A DNA stretch of 64,000 nt from Gottfriedia luciferensis (GCF_001712755.1 NZ_MDKC01000002.1:358037-422036); one strand, 5' to 3'; positions 16,644 to 26,482 are shown, numbered from the stretch's first letter. Numbers and translations are program-made. Notes: generated by a model not told the origin, from the letters alone.

Positions 16644-17147
16644 ATGGAAAATTTACTTGCAAAGTTATTTGATGCTACGGAAAAAGGCGAAAATGAAATT
16701 GTAATTGAAATAATAAGTAACCAGCCGAATTTGATTCATGAAGAAAATGAACATGGGCTATCATTACTTGGAATCGCAGCACATTACGGTCAATATGAAG
16801 TTGTAAAAACTTTAGTAAAAAATGGTGCTCAGATCAATGAGCTTTCTCACTCAAAGCTTTCATTCATTCCACAAAACACGGCTCTCCATGCAGCTATTGC
16901 TGGTGCTAAGTCAATTGAAGTGATCGATTTTCTTTTAACTAATGGAGCAAATCCTAATATTAGCGACAGTGAAGGGCACACTCCTTTACATATCGCAGCA
17001 TTTGAAGGAAACACTTCTATAGCTGAACGTTTGTTAAAAAACGGTGCTGAAATTAAAACGAATAATTCTAGTAAAACACCAATTGAAATTGCTGAAGAAC
17101 GTGGTAATTCAGAGTTTATCAATTTTATAAAAAAAGTGACTTTATAA
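16644..17147 (+). CDS. Ankyrin-repeat protein
   Basis: 167 residues containing about three ankyrin repeats: EHGLSLLGIAAHYGQYEVVKTLVKNGA, NTALHAAIAGAK...VIDFLLTNGANPNI and EGHTPLHIAAFEGNTSIAERLLKNGA. No signal peptide. AAGGAGAG precedes ATG, and the gene begins 3 bases after pxpC, so it is co-transcribed with the pyroglutamate operon and ends at its terminator. Its partner and role are unknown. Confidence 0.9.
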   Translation: MENLLAKLFDATEKGENEIVIEIISNQPNLIHEENEHGLSLLGIAAHYGQYEVVKTLVKNGAQINELSHSKLSFIPQNTALHAAIAGAKSIEVIDFLLTNGANPNISDSEGHTPLHIAAFEGNTSIAERLLKNGAEIKTNNSSKTPIEIAEERGNSEFINFIKKVTL

Positions 17148-17157
17148 ATAATTCGTA

Positions 17158-17193
17158 GTGTTGTGATGACTGTTCTGTCACAACACTTTTTGA
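17158..17193 (+). terminator. Rho-independent terminator of the pcp-pxp operon
   Basis: AGTGTTGTGA pairs perfectly with TCACAACACT, followed by TTTTTG. Confidence 0.88.
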
Positions 17194-17230
17194 TATGATA
17201 AAGGAAAGAATAGTAAAAGAGGAATAAGAT

Positions 17231-17947
17231 TTGAGAATTAATGTTTATATTAGCGCTTCAGGGTATTGTTCTAGAAGGGCAGCAGAACGATTGGTAGTTG
17301 CGGGACAGGTTAAAATTAACGGACTAACTGCTGAAAAAAACAGCATAGTAGAAGAAAACGATGTTGTACAAGTAAATGATGAAGCTATTTACTTAACGAG
17401 TGAAAAAGACTATATTATCCTAAATAAACCAGTAGGAATTACTTGTACAGGATTACAAACCGTAAAAGGGAATATAATTGATTTTGTTAATTATCCGAAG
17501 AGGATTTTTCCAATAGGTAGATTAGATAAAGATTCTGAAGGATTAATCATCCTTACAAACGACGGACCTATTGCACATAAAATTTTACATAGTGAACATG
17601 GACATGAAAAAGAGTATATTGTTACAGTCGATCAGCCGATTAATGTAGATTTTATTAATGGCATGTCAAATGGTGTACTAATCGGAAATGTTTTAACTAA
17701 AAAATGTAAAGTTGAAAAAATAGATGAATTTACATTCCGTATTATTTTAACGCAGGGCTTAAATCGTCAAATTCGGAAAATGGCAAAAAGTTTTGGATTT
17801 AAAGTGATTAAATTAAAGAGAATTCGAATTATGAATATCTATATGGAAAATCTAGAAATAGGTAAATGGAGAAAATTAACAGATAACGAACTATTTATTT
17901 TAAAAGAACAATTGAAAGAGGAAGAATCAAATGAAAATTTTAATTGA
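17231..17947 (+). CDS. rRNA pseudouridine synthase, RluF/RsuA family
   Basis: 238 residues. An N-terminal S4 RNA-binding domain (about 3-60: NVYISASGYCSRRAAERLV) is followed by the catalytic domain with GRLDKDSEGLIILTNDG, whose first Asp is the catalytic residue, and the EYIVTVDQP and GLNRQIRKM motifs. The pattern fits the RluB/E/F-RsuA branch, closest by eye to RluF; the exact modified uridine cannot be assigned. TTG start with GAGGAA upstream. It overlaps the next gene by 17 bases. Confidence 0.88.
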   Translation: MRINVYISASGYCSRRAAERLVVAGQVKINGLTAEKNSIVEENDVVQVNDEAIYLTSEKDYIILNKPVGITCTGLQTVKGNIIDFVNYPKRIFPIGRLDKDSEGLIILTNDGPIAHKILHSEHGHEKEYIVTVDQPINVDFINGMSNGVLIGNVLTKKCKVEKIDEFTFRIILTQGLNRQIRKMAKSFGFKVIKLKRIRIMNIYMENLEIGKWRKLTDNELFILKEQLKEEESNENFN

Positions 17948-18371
17948 TGCAGATGGCTGTCCAGTAGTTTCAGAAACAATTAAAATCGCAGCAGAATTTA
18001 AAATAAACGTTCTTTTATTATGTGATACTGCTCATATAATGCAAAGAGAAGGCGCTGAAACGATAGTAGTTTCCCAAGGTGCGGATGCAGTTGATTTTGC
18101 ATTAGTAAATCGAGTTGTAAGTGGAGATCTCGTAATTACCCAAGACTATGGTCTTGCTGCTATGGTTTTATCAAAGCAAGCTTATGTATTAAATCAAAAC
18201 GGCTTCCAATATACAAATGAAAATATTGATTCACTATTACATACTCGATATGTTTCAAAGAAAATTCGAAATGCGGGTGGACGAGTGAAGGGACCAAAAA
18301 AACGTCAAAAGCTTGATAATGCAAATTTCGAAAACGGCTTAAGAAAATTACTTTCTTCAATTTCTTTATAG
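17931..18371 (+). CDS. UPF0178/YaiI-type DUF188 protein
   Basis: 146 residues with LIDADGCPVV at the start, VSQGADAVDFALVNRV and GDLVITQDYGLAAMVL. These Asp-rich motifs are those of the PIN-like DUF188 family, predicted nucleases with no firmly established substrate. A C-terminal basic segment (RVKGPKKRQK) is consistent with nucleic-acid binding. It has its own ribosome site (AGAGGAAG) inside the upstream gene. Confidence 0.88.
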   Translation: MKILIDADGCPVVSETIKIAAEFKINVLLLCDTAHIMQREGAETIVVSQGADAVDFALVNRVVSGDLVITQDYGLAAMVLSKQAYVLNQNGFQYTNENIDSLLHTRYVSKKIRNAGGRVKGPKKRQKLDNANFENGLRKLLSSISL

Positions 18372-18412
18372 TAAAATAGAGTTGTACAAATAAAATAAAA
18401 AAGGAGGCAAGC

Positions 18413-20524
18413 ATGTTAACACTTGCAAGAGAAAACTTAAAAAAGTATTTTGGATATGAAAATTTTAGAGCGGGACAAGAACAAATTATTGAACGAGTTT
18501 TATCAGGAAAGCACACAGCTGGTATTATGCCAACAGGTGGTGGAAAGTCGATCTGTTATCAAATTCCAGCGACAATTCTCCAAGGAGTTACCCTCGTAAT
18601 TTCTCCTTTGATCTCTTTAATGAAAGACCAGGTAGATGCATTGCATCAAGTAGGTATTCCTTCCACATTTATTAATAGTTCACTTTCTTATAATGAAGTA
18701 AATGAAAGAATGATGGATTTAAGCTATGGCGAATACAAAATTCTATATGTTGCGCCTGAAAGGTTAGAATCAGAAAGCTTTATCAATGAATTAAAAAGAT
18801 TGCCGATCTTACTTGTAGCAGTTGATGAAGCACACTGTATATCGTCGTGGGGACATGATTTTAGACCAAGTTACTTACGTATAAAAAACTTAATACAAGA
18901 ATTGCCTACGAACCCAACAATATTAGCACTTACTGCTACGGCAACTCCTCAAGTTAAATCTGATATATGTAATCAACTAGGAATAATTGAGGAAACGACG
19001 ATCATTACAGGCTTTGAAAGAGAGAATTTGTCATTTAAAGTGATTAGAGGACAAAATCGATTAGATTATATTTGTAATTACATAAAACAAAATAAAAACG
19101 AATCTGGTATTATTTACGCAGCAACTAGGAAAGAAGTAGATAATGTTACCAATAAATTAAAAAACCTAGGCATTTCCGTCGGTAAATATCATGCAGGCTT
19201 AAGCGATGCAGAACGTTCAAAACAACAGGATGCATTTTTACAAGATAATATTAATGTAATGGTTGCTACAAATGCATTTGGAATGGGAATTGACAAAAGT
19301 AATGTTAGATACGTAATCCATTACCAAATGCCTAAAAATATGGAAAGTTATTATCAAGAGGCTGGAAGAGCAGGACGAGATGGATTAGAAAGTGAATGTA
19401 TTTTACTTTTTACTGCACAAGACGTTCAAATTCAAAGATTTTTAATTGAGCAATCTACCTTTGAACCTAATCGATTAAAACAAGAGATTTCAAAACTACA
19501 ATCAATGAAGGATTACAGTTATTGTGAAACATGTTTACAAGCATTTATTTTAAAATACTTTGGGGATGAAAGTGACCACTCTTGTGGAAAGTGTAGTAAT
19601 TGTATTGACGAACGGACTGCAATAGACATTACAATTGATGCTCAAATTGTTTTATCATGCATTATTCGAATGGGCGAAAGATTTGGTAAAACGATGGTTG
19701 CATCAGTACTAACTGGATCAATGAATAAAAAATTAATAGACTTAAATTTTCATACTTTAACGACATACGGTTTATTCAAAAACCGTACATTAAAAAGTGT
19801 TGGTGATTTAATTGATTATTTAACATCGGAACAATTTATTGGCGTTACAAGCGGTAAATTCCCACTGTTAACTGTAACAAATAGGGGAAGAGAAGTACTA
19901 TTAAATAAAATAAATGTAATGAAAAAAGAAGAAATCCAAGTTACTGAAAGTACAAACGTCGATAATCATTTATTTGATCAACTGCGAAGTTTACGTAAAG
20001 AAATTGCGACAGAACTTGGAGTACCACCATTTGTCGTATTTGCAGATAGTACTTTACGAGATTTATGTAAATTACTCCCAACTACTGATGAAGAATTCCT
20101 ACAAGCAAAAGGTGTCGGATTACAAAAACAACAAAAATTTGGTGATCAATTTATAGAAGTGATCAAGAAGTATAAAGAAGAAAACCAAATTGAAGTAGAA
20201 ACAACAAAACCAAAAGCAACAATTATTAATAAAGTACCTTCACACAAAATATCATACGAATCTTATCAAAACGGACTTTCGATTTCTGAAATTGCAAAAG
20301 AGAGAGGATTAAATACGACTACTGTTGAAAATCATATTTTGCAAAGTGCAGTGGAAGATGATCGTTTTGATTGGGATGAAGTAGTGCCTTTTGATATTGA
20401 AAAACAAATTAAAGAAGTAATAAATACAGTTGGAAGCGAAAAACTTCGACCTATAAAAGACGAATTACCAACTGAAATTAGTTATTTTATGATAAAAGCT
20501 GTAATTATGAAATCTGCAACATAA
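18413..20524 (+). CDS. recQ: ATP-dependent DNA helicase RecQ
   Basis: 703 residues, the long RecQ form seen in B. cereus-type bacteria. Helicase core: TGGGKS Walker A at 41-46, DEAHCISSWGHDFRPSY (motif II and the aromatic loop), and QEAGRAGRDG (motif VI). Then the RQC zinc site (CETCLQAF...CGKCSNC), an HRDC domain, and a C-terminal helix-turn-helix-like segment (SISEIAKERGLNTTTVENH). It unwinds recombination intermediates during repair. GGAGG precedes ATG; it follows the YaiI gene by 41 bases and may be co-transcribed with it. Confidence 0.94.
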   Translation: MLTLARENLKKYFGYENFRAGQEQIIERVLSGKHTAGIMPTGGGKSICYQIPATILQGVTLVISPLISLMKDQVDALHQVGIPSTFINSSLSYNEVNERMMDLSYGEYKILYVAPERLESESFINELKRLPILLVAVDEAHCISSWGHDFRPSYLRIKNLIQELPTNPTILALTATATPQVKSDICNQLGIIEETTIITGFERENLSFKVIRGQNRLDYICNYIKQNKNESGIIYAATRKEVDNVTNKLKNLGISVGKYHAGLSDAERSKQQDAFLQDNINVMVATNAFGMGIDKSNVRYVIHYQMPKNMESYYQEAGRAGRDGLESECILLFTAQDVQIQRFLIEQSTFEPNRLKQEISKLQSMKDYSYCETCLQAFILKYFGDESDHSCGKCSNCIDERTAIDITIDAQIVLSCIIRMGERFGKTMVASVLTGSMNKKLIDLNFHTLTTYGLFKNRTLKSVGDLIDYLTSEQFIGVTSGKFPLLTVTNRGREVLLNKINVMKKEEIQVTESTNVDNHLFDQLRSLRKEIATELGVPPFVVFADSTLRDLCKLLPTTDEEFLQAKGVGLQKQQKFGDQFIEVIKKYKEENQIEVETTKPKATIINKVPSHKISYESYQNGLSISEIAKERGLNTTTVENHILQSAVEDDRFDWDEVVPFDIEKQIKEVINTVGSEKLRPIKDELPTEISYFMIKAVIMKSAT

Positions 20525-20549
20525 TATAAACTTTTTACACTAAAAGTAT

Positions 20550-20586
20550 AAAGAGCTTCCTATTTTAAATGGGAAGCTCTTTATAT
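20550..20586. terminator. Bidirectional terminator between recQ and the yngK-like gene
   Basis: AAAGAGCTTCC pairs with GGGAAGCTCTTT around a short loop, with A/T tracts on both sides serving the two convergent genes. Confidence 0.85.
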
Positions 20587-20589
20587 TAC

Positions 20590-22191
20590 CTATTTCTTGC
20601 TAGCCTTGACCTTTATTTGATTACTTTCTTTACTTTCATTATGAAGTCGATCGACAGCTGTTATTTCATACGTGTAATCTTTATCTATATTTGCTGTTGT
20701 ATCTAAATATGTTGTTTTACCATTTTTTGATTTGCGAACAGTAGTTAAGATGTTCCTTGGATCATCAATGCTATCTTTATGTAATCCATCAAAACGGTAT
20801 ACAACATAATATGAAACATCGTGATCATTAGGGTGAGTATTCAATGTAAGTTGGATTCCATCTTTTGTTCGAGAAGCTTTTTCGAATTTTGGTGTCTTTG
20901 GAGCTTGGTTATCTAACCACGGCATTGAAGGAATTAATGCCTTTGTTCTATATAAGTCCTGGCTTAAACGATCCTTAATACCAAGTGGATTTCGATTTAA
21001 GTCTTTTATTGAAAAATGCATACTTCCTTTGATTTCAGGAATTGTACGATTTAATTCAATTTGTTTTGGTAATTCGTCAGGTAGAGCCCAAGCTGCGTTG
21101 TTATCGTTAATTTTGTAATCAGCTTGTCCAATATATAAATCAATATTCTTACCTTTTACTTCCTTCGTCCACCAATTTGCGAGTATATCGTATGCAGCAG
21201 GTTCAAATCCTATATTCCAATAGATTTGCGGAGTAATATAATCAAGATATTCTTTATTAATCCATTCTCTAGTATCTGCAAATAAATCATCATAATTTGT
21301 TTGACCAGCAGTAGTATTTGAGCCAGTAGGGTCTTTTGCTATATTTCGCCATACCCCAAAAGGACTAATCCCAAATTTGACATAAGATTTTTCTTTCTTT
21401 ATTGAATTATGAAGTACTTTTACGAACTGATCTACATTGTCTCGTCGCCAATCTTCAATATTATCAAACTTTTGTTTACCATATTTTTCGTACGAAGATT
21501 GATCTGGAAATTCTTGACCAGCGATACGATATGGATAAAAATAATCATCCAAATGTACTGCATCTATATCATATTTTTTTACAACTTCCATAATCCCATC
21601 AATAATAAATTGACGTGCATCTGGATTACCTGGGTCAAAATATAATTGCTTTCCATATGGGACTACCCAATCAGGATGTTTTCTTGCAGGATGGTTTTCT
21701 GCTAAAGTATTTAAATCCTCTAAAGTTGCATTTCCTGGTGCTGTTCGTGGCATAGTAATTCGATATGGATTGAACCAAGCATGAAATTCAATATTTCGTT
21801 TATGTGCTTCTTCAACCATAAATGCAAGTGGATCATAGCCTGGATCCTTACCTTGTGTACCAGTTAAATATTTTGACCATGGACCATAATTAGATGGATA
21901 AAAAGCATCAGCGGTCGGCTTAATTTGGACAACGACTGAATTCATTCCCATCATTTCTACATCATCTAATAGTTTAATAAACTCCGATTTTTGTTGCATT
22001 TCAGACAAACCAGTAGCAGATGGCCAATCGATGTTTACTACTGATGCAATCCAAGCTGCTCGTAGCTCATGCTTTGGAGGGATAGAGTACTGTGAAGTAG
22101 TTTCAGCATGAACATTTTGAATTTGTTGAAATAATAGAGATGCACCTACTGTAGCAGCAATCGCATATTTTCCAAGTTTTCTTTTCTTCAT
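20590..22191 (-). CDS. Secreted glycoside-hydrolase-like protein (YngK type)
   Basis: 533 residues. The signal peptide is residues 1-29 (basic KKRKLGK, hydrophobic core, cleavage near VHA-ET). The GH10-like (DUF187) barrel contains ELRAAWIASVVNIDWPS at its start, VVQIKPTADAFYPS, HAWFNPYRI, VKKYDIDAVHLDDYFYPYR and YITPQIYWN. A C-terminal fibronectin-III-like region (about 430-530) follows. It acts outside the cell, probably on a cell-wall or polysaccharide glycan; the substrate is not established. GGTGGAAC precedes ATG. The 265 bases upstream are AT-rich and contain no clear gene. Confidence 0.88.
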   Translation of the reverse strand: MKKRKLGKYAIAATVGASLLFQQIQNVHAETTSQYSIPPKHELRAAWIASVVNIDWPSATGLSEMQQKSEFIKLLDDVEMMGMNSVVVQIKPTADAFYPSNYGPWSKYLTGTQGKDPGYDPLAFMVEEAHKRNIEFHAWFNPYRITMPRTAPGNATLEDLNTLAENHPARKHPDWVVPYGKQLYFDPGNPDARQFIIDGIMEVVKKYDIDAVHLDDYFYPYRIAGQEFPDQSSYEKYGKQKFDNIEDWRRDNVDQFVKVLHNSIKKEKSYVKFGISPFGVWRNIAKDPTGSNTTAGQTNYDDLFADTREWINKEYLDYITPQIYWNIGFEPAAYDILANWWTKEVKGKNIDLYIGQADYKINDNNAAWALPDELPKQIELNRTIPEIKGSMHFSIKDLNRNPLGIKDRLSQDLYRTKALIPSMPWLDNQAPKTPKFEKASRTKDGIQLTLNTHPNDHDVSYYVVYRFDGLHKDSIDDPRNILTTVRKSKNGKTTYLDTTANIDKDYTYEITAVDRLHNESKESNQIKVKASKK

Positions 22192-22456
22192 AAGTGTTCC
22201 ACCATACTTTCTATTAAATTAGTAGCGCTTACATAATATAAAACTATCAAAAATGGAAAGTATTGTCTATAATTTTTGAAACAAAATTTCAAAAAAATCT
22301 AAAAAATTAAGAAATTAAATTTCGATTTGTTTGATACTTTTTTGAAATCCCTCAAATATAAATCATTTTATCATTCCCGATCTATAGCTTGGCTTGTCTT
22401 AAATTGGTAAAATATTGATTGAAGTATAATTGCATAAATTAAAGGTCATATAAGGA

Positions 22457-25400
22457 ATGAGCATACATAATTTATACAAATATTACGAGACAAGAGAGGA
22501 TAAGAATTTGAAAATAAGTCAATTAATTGCAAATAATATTAATAAATTAGATGCAATTTTACCTGAGAATCAGTCATTGGGAATTGCTGGATTATCTGGC
22601 TCTGGTAAAACTACTTTTTGTCAAACAATTGGTGAGGAGTCAAAGAAACGTCTAGTGTCTTTACTTCCAAAAGCTGAATATCAATATTTATTCCCAAACA
22701 TAATGGAAACAAATTTTAGTGCGATTAACATGGAAGAAATGCCATTAGTACTTTTCCTAGGCAAATCATCCATTTCTACTAATCCACGTTCAACACTAGG
22801 AACACATACAGGTGTTTTTAAAGACATTCGTGTAAGCCTTGCAGAAAAGTTTAATCTTTCTCCAGAAGTTTTTTCGTTTAATAATGAATTAGGTTGGTGT
22901 CCAGATTGTAAGGGCCGCGGAATTACAAAAAATATTGAATGTAAAAAGTGTAAAGGAAACCGATATAATCAAAAAATTGAAGAATATAAAATTGAGTTAT
23001 TTGATCGTCCACATTCTATTTCGGATATTAATAATTTAAGTGTAGAAACAATTTTATCACTAGCAGAGGAATTACAAATTAGTGAAGCTAAACAGCATTT
23101 ACTAAACAATATAATCAAAATGAATATTGGCTATTTATCCCTAAATCGAATTACTGGAACATTATCCGGTGGAGAAATAACTCGACTTTATTTAGCAGAA
23201 TTTATGGCAACTAGTGAAAATACTGTTATAATCATCGATGAAATTTCGGTAGGTCTTGACCATGATACTTTAAATAGAATATTAGCCGAGATAAAAGAAT
23301 TAGGATTTAAAAATCAAATTTGGTTAATTGACCATTCCGATACTGTACTAGATGCAACAGATGATCAAGTGTTTTTCGGACCTGGAAGTGGTAAATACGG
23401 CGGAAAAATCGTTGAAGAATCTCCTCGACCTAAACCGATTTATTGGAAAAGAAACGAGATTTTCCCGAATGATTTCTATGAGTTTAAAGATCTTCATTGT
23501 CGTAATATCCAAATTCAAGATATACAAATTCCTAAAAATAGACTAGTAACATTTACTGGAGAATCTGGATGTGGTAAATCAACTCTAGTAAATGAATGCA
23601 TGTCAAAAGACTTTTTAAAACGATACCCAAAAGATAAATTGGTGATGGTAGGTCAGGATCGGAACCAATCGATTACGAGTCGATCAACAGTTGCTACTTT
23701 CCTAGATATAAAGAGAAAGTTAACAAAATATAGTGAAGAAATAGATGATATTTTCCTACGTTCAATCGAGGATATCATTGAAGAACTACCGAACGAAGAC
23801 ATAGCACATAAGCGATTAAGCTTATTAATCAAACTTGGGCTTGGCTATCTTACTCTTGAGAGAAAAACACAAACACTATCAACTGGTGAATTTCAATGTG
23901 TACATTTAGTTTCTGAACTATTTTCTAATACAAGAAGCCCTCATACATTATTCATTTTTGATGAGCCCTCAAAAGGATTATCACAAAATATATTAAATCA
24001 ATTTATCGATAGTGTTCGAGAAATTCTAAAAGATGAATCAATTTCTATTATGATGATTGAACACAATGCTTACATGTTAGAAAGCTCGGATTATATTGTT
24101 GATTTTGGAAAAAGAAAGATTACTCCCGTTGAACATCTCGATGTTGTAAATCATGATGACTATTTTAATCAGATAAAACAGGATCATGAAAAGCCACAGT
24201 CGCAAATTTCATCATCACTTAAAATACAAAAGGGTGTTCAATATTTACAAGAAAATAATATAAATTATTTCAAAAATGCAGAAAACATTTATAAAGGCGG
24301 AATATTAAAAAGTCTATCATCGATGGCACGACTTATTTATGGAGAATATGAATCTGATGCTATTCTTCCTGTTATTGCAATTGATTTAGAAAGACATTTA
24401 TACAGTCAATATACATTTTTATATGAAATCGGCGGCCTAATCAATCAAATCGTTGCTTCACATCCGACAAATAAGGATACAAGAAGTTTTGACTTTTATA
24501 ACCAAGAAAATCATTGTCCTTCCTGTTCTGGCCGTAGAGTAATTGAGAAGTTTGATATTGATGTAGTCATTCAAGATAAAACAGTACCATTTTGGGAAGG
24601 TTTATTACATTCTGATGTAATGGAAGTTTTAAAATATTACCAATATCCTAAATTACAATTCTTATTTGATGAAATAAAAAATGAACTTGGTCAAGACATT
24701 AGTAAAAGTTTTAATGAGATGTCAGAAGCAGAAAAACAAACTTTTTTATATGGATACTATGAAAAAACTTTTTATGATAAGGCTGGAAAGACACAAAGAT
24801 TATGGGAAGGCTTTAATACGATTATTGGACGATATATGTCAATTTCAAAATCGGCCATTAAAGAACAAATGAAAGCTTCCAAAGTGCAAATTATATGTCC
24901 TATTTGTGAAGGCACAGTTTTAAACCACCACAAAAAATTAATGTTTGGCAAATTAGACATTCGTGAAATCATTAATCAACCTGTGGATCAAGTAATTAAT
25001 ACAGTTGGACAGTTAACAGTCTTAGAAGAAATAAAATCAATTGTTGGTGGAGAAACAGCATTAACTGTAGAAGTTTCTTTACTATCTCGAGAACAACAGG
25101 TTGCTTTAAAAATGTTAGAAATAAAACAAGCAAGTTTCGTTGGATATGAAGTTGTATTACAAAATGCTTTACCGTTCTGGGATCGTGTTAAGACAAATAT
25201 TGAAGAAATAAGCAATAAAAACTTAATAACGATAACTGATTTTAAAGATATATTGGAGACCAGAGAAGATATTATAGACAAATATTTTACAAATGGTAAA
25301 TTCAAAAAACTAACATATGTTTATGAAGCATTTGGATATAAAAAAATCGTTACACTAATTAATAAAGTAAAAGCGAGTAACCCTTGTCCGTTCTGTAAAG

Positions 25401-25678
25401 GAAAAAAAGTAATTTCTGAAGATAATTTACATGACGGTGTATATAAATTAACAATACCATGTGTTAGCTGTTTAGCTAGTGGAATCAATGAGAGTGGACG
25501 CCAACAGCTTGTTGAGGGAATTGCAGTTCAAACATGGCTCACTGGTAAAGTAAGTGAAATAGTTCCTGAAAATCAATTAACTGAAGAAGTTAAAGATATA
25601 CCGATATTTAATCGTATAAGAGAACTAAATAAACGTGATATGATGGCAGTTTATCAATGTTTGATTCAAAATAATTAA
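22457..25678 (+). CDS. UvrA-like ABC ATPase with a Cys-rich C-terminal extension
   Basis: 1073 residues. First ABC unit: GLSGSGKT (45-52), a zinc motif CPDCKGRGITKN...CKKCKGNR, signature TLSGGEITRLYLAEF, Walker B VIIIDEISVGLD. Second unit: TGESGCGKST, a degenerate signature TLSTGEF, Walker B LFIFDEPSKGL. Beyond about residue 600 there is no third ATPase, but further CxxC knuckles: CPSC (about 686), CPIC (about 814), CPFC (about 977), CVSC (about 1001). Domain order differs from true UvrA (about 950 aa). It could be a DNA-damage or drug-resistance UvrA paralogue, not the housekeeping excinuclease. The ribosome site (AAGGA touching the ATG) is poor; a downstream TTG at 22508 is possible. Confidence 0.8.
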   Translation: MSIHNLYKYYETREDKNLKISQLIANNINKLDAILPENQSLGIAGLSGSGKTTFCQTIGEESKKRLVSLLPKAEYQYLFPNIMETNFSAINMEEMPLVLFLGKSSISTNPRSTLGTHTGVFKDIRVSLAEKFNLSPEVFSFNNELGWCPDCKGRGITKNIECKKCKGNRYNQKIEEYKIELFDRPHSISDINNLSVETILSLAEELQISEAKQHLLNNIIKMNIGYLSLNRITGTLSGGEITRLYLAEFMATSENTVIIIDEISVGLDHDTLNRILAEIKELGFKNQIWLIDHSDTVLDATDDQVFFGPGSGKYGGKIVEESPRPKPIYWKRNEIFPNDFYEFKDLHCRNIQIQDIQIPKNRLVTFTGESGCGKSTLVNECMSKDFLKRYPKDKLVMVGQDRNQSITSRSTVATFLDIKRKLTKYSEEIDDIFLRSIEDIIEELPNEDIAHKRLSLLIKLGLGYLTLERKTQTLSTGEFQCVHLVSELFSNTRSPHTLFIFDEPSKGLSQNILNQFIDSVREILKDESISIMMIEHNAYMLESSDYIVDFGKRKITPVEHLDVVNHDDYFNQIKQDHEKPQSQISSSLKIQKGVQYLQENNINYFKNAENIYKGGILKSLSSMARLIYGEYESDAILPVIAIDLERHLYSQYTFLYEIGGLINQIVASHPTNKDTRSFDFYNQENHCPSCSGRRVIEKFDIDVVIQDKTVPFWEGLLHSDVMEVLKYYQYPKLQFLFDEIKNELGQDISKSFNEMSEAEKQTFLYGYYEKTFYDKAGKTQRLWEGFNTIIGRYMSISKSAIKEQMKASKVQIICPICEGTVLNHHKKLMFGKLDIREIINQPVDQVINTVGQLTVLEEIKSIVGGETALTVEVSLLSREQQVALKMLEIKQASFVGYEVVLQNALPFWDRVKTNIEEISNKNLITITDFKDILETREDIIDKYFTNGKFKKLTYVYEAFGYKKIVTLINKVKASNPCPFCKGKKVISEDNLHDGVYKLTIPCVSCLASGINESGRQQLVEGIAVQTWLTGKVSEIVPENQLTEEVKDIPIFNRIRELNKRDMMAVYQCLIQNN

Positions 25679-25685
25679 TAAAAAT

Positions 25686-25727
25686 AAAACTCATTTTCAA
25701 AGAACTTTTTGAAATGAGTTTTTTATT
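25686..25727 (+). terminator. Rho-independent terminator
   Basis: AACTCATTTTC pairs with GAAATGAGTT, followed by TTTTTTATTTT. Confidence 0.85.
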
Positions 25728-25914
25728 TTGTGGCTTAAAATATATGTGTCTATATAACAGGTAAAATTGTTGTAAAACTTTCATAGAATAATGTTCACAG
25801 TTTATACATGGTATTAACACAGTATACTTAGTATGATTAATCTGTAGAAAAAAACGAATTTTTTAAAAATATATTTTTAAAATAACAATACTATATTTGA
25901 AAGTAGGAGATATA

Positions 25915-26004
25915 ATGAATCATTTAAACTTAGGTAGAAACTTAAAAATATCAGCGGGTTTAACAGTATTTGTAATATTCTTGATGACATATCTTTTAAA
26001 CTAA
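25915..26004 (+). CDS. Small single-pass membrane peptide (29 aa)
   Basis: A 29-codon ORF beginning MNHLNLGRNLKISAGL and ending with the hydrophobic TVFVIFLMTYLLN. AGGAGATATA gives a strong ribosome site, and a perfect terminator follows at 26036. The unit thus has its own start and end signals. It resembles the many unannotated membrane microproteins of Bacillus; the function is unknown. Confidence 0.6.
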   Translation: MNHLNLGRNLKISAGLTVFVIFLMTYLLN

Positions 26005-26035
26005 AATATTGTATTTTGCATATTAATTTGATCCG

Positions 26036-26072
26036 AAAACTCATTTGTTAAAAATACAAATGAGTTTTTTTT
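26036..26072 (+). terminator. Rho-independent terminator
   Basis: AAACTCATTTGT pairs perfectly with ACAAATGAGTTT, followed by TTTTT. Note that its stem shares ACTCATTT with the terminator at 25686. Confidence 0.88.
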
Positions 26073-26482
26073 ATATTTCTTTTTTTAATAAAGAAATTAT
26101 TATATCATTTCATTCGTATAATAATAGAGCTGTAAATTAGAACAATGCTTTTATCAATACTATACAAAGATAACATGCAAACGAATGTTCATAGTAACTT
26201 TGATATTATTGGTTTATCTTAAGCATGCTTTTACAAAATATAAAAATCATAGAACACTATTGAGCTTACTGTTTAATATAAATGCGTTTATAAATTACAA
26301 TAGAAGAAATTAAATAGAGAATCACACTTAAGTAGTGGTCCTCTTTTATAAAAATTCATTTATTAGCTCATCAAATCTTTCTCTTTCAATAAACTTTGAT
26401 GCTAAATTCGATAAACCTTTTAATGCAAAAAGGAGATAGCATGCCAGTATAGAATATAAGCATTGTAAGGAGTGTGAGGGGT
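26073..26482. other. Gene-free accessory stretch with a possible minus-strand gene remnant
   Basis: AT-rich. On the minus strand, 26462 to 26346 reads without a stop and ends TAA, giving a protein-like tail (KFIERERFDELINEFL) preceded by a hydrophobic run (ILACYLLFALKGL). It has no start or ribosome site and is probably the C-terminal fossil of a lost gene of unknown family. No other feature is supported. Confidence 0.35.

Noticed and set aside
16847..17122. Minus-strand 91-codon frame in the ankyrin gene
   Set aside because: Mirror of repeat-containing coding sequence, not a gene.
24988..25305. Minus-strand 105-codon frame in the UvrA-like gene
   Set aside because: Shadow of the conserved plus-strand gene; no ribosome site.
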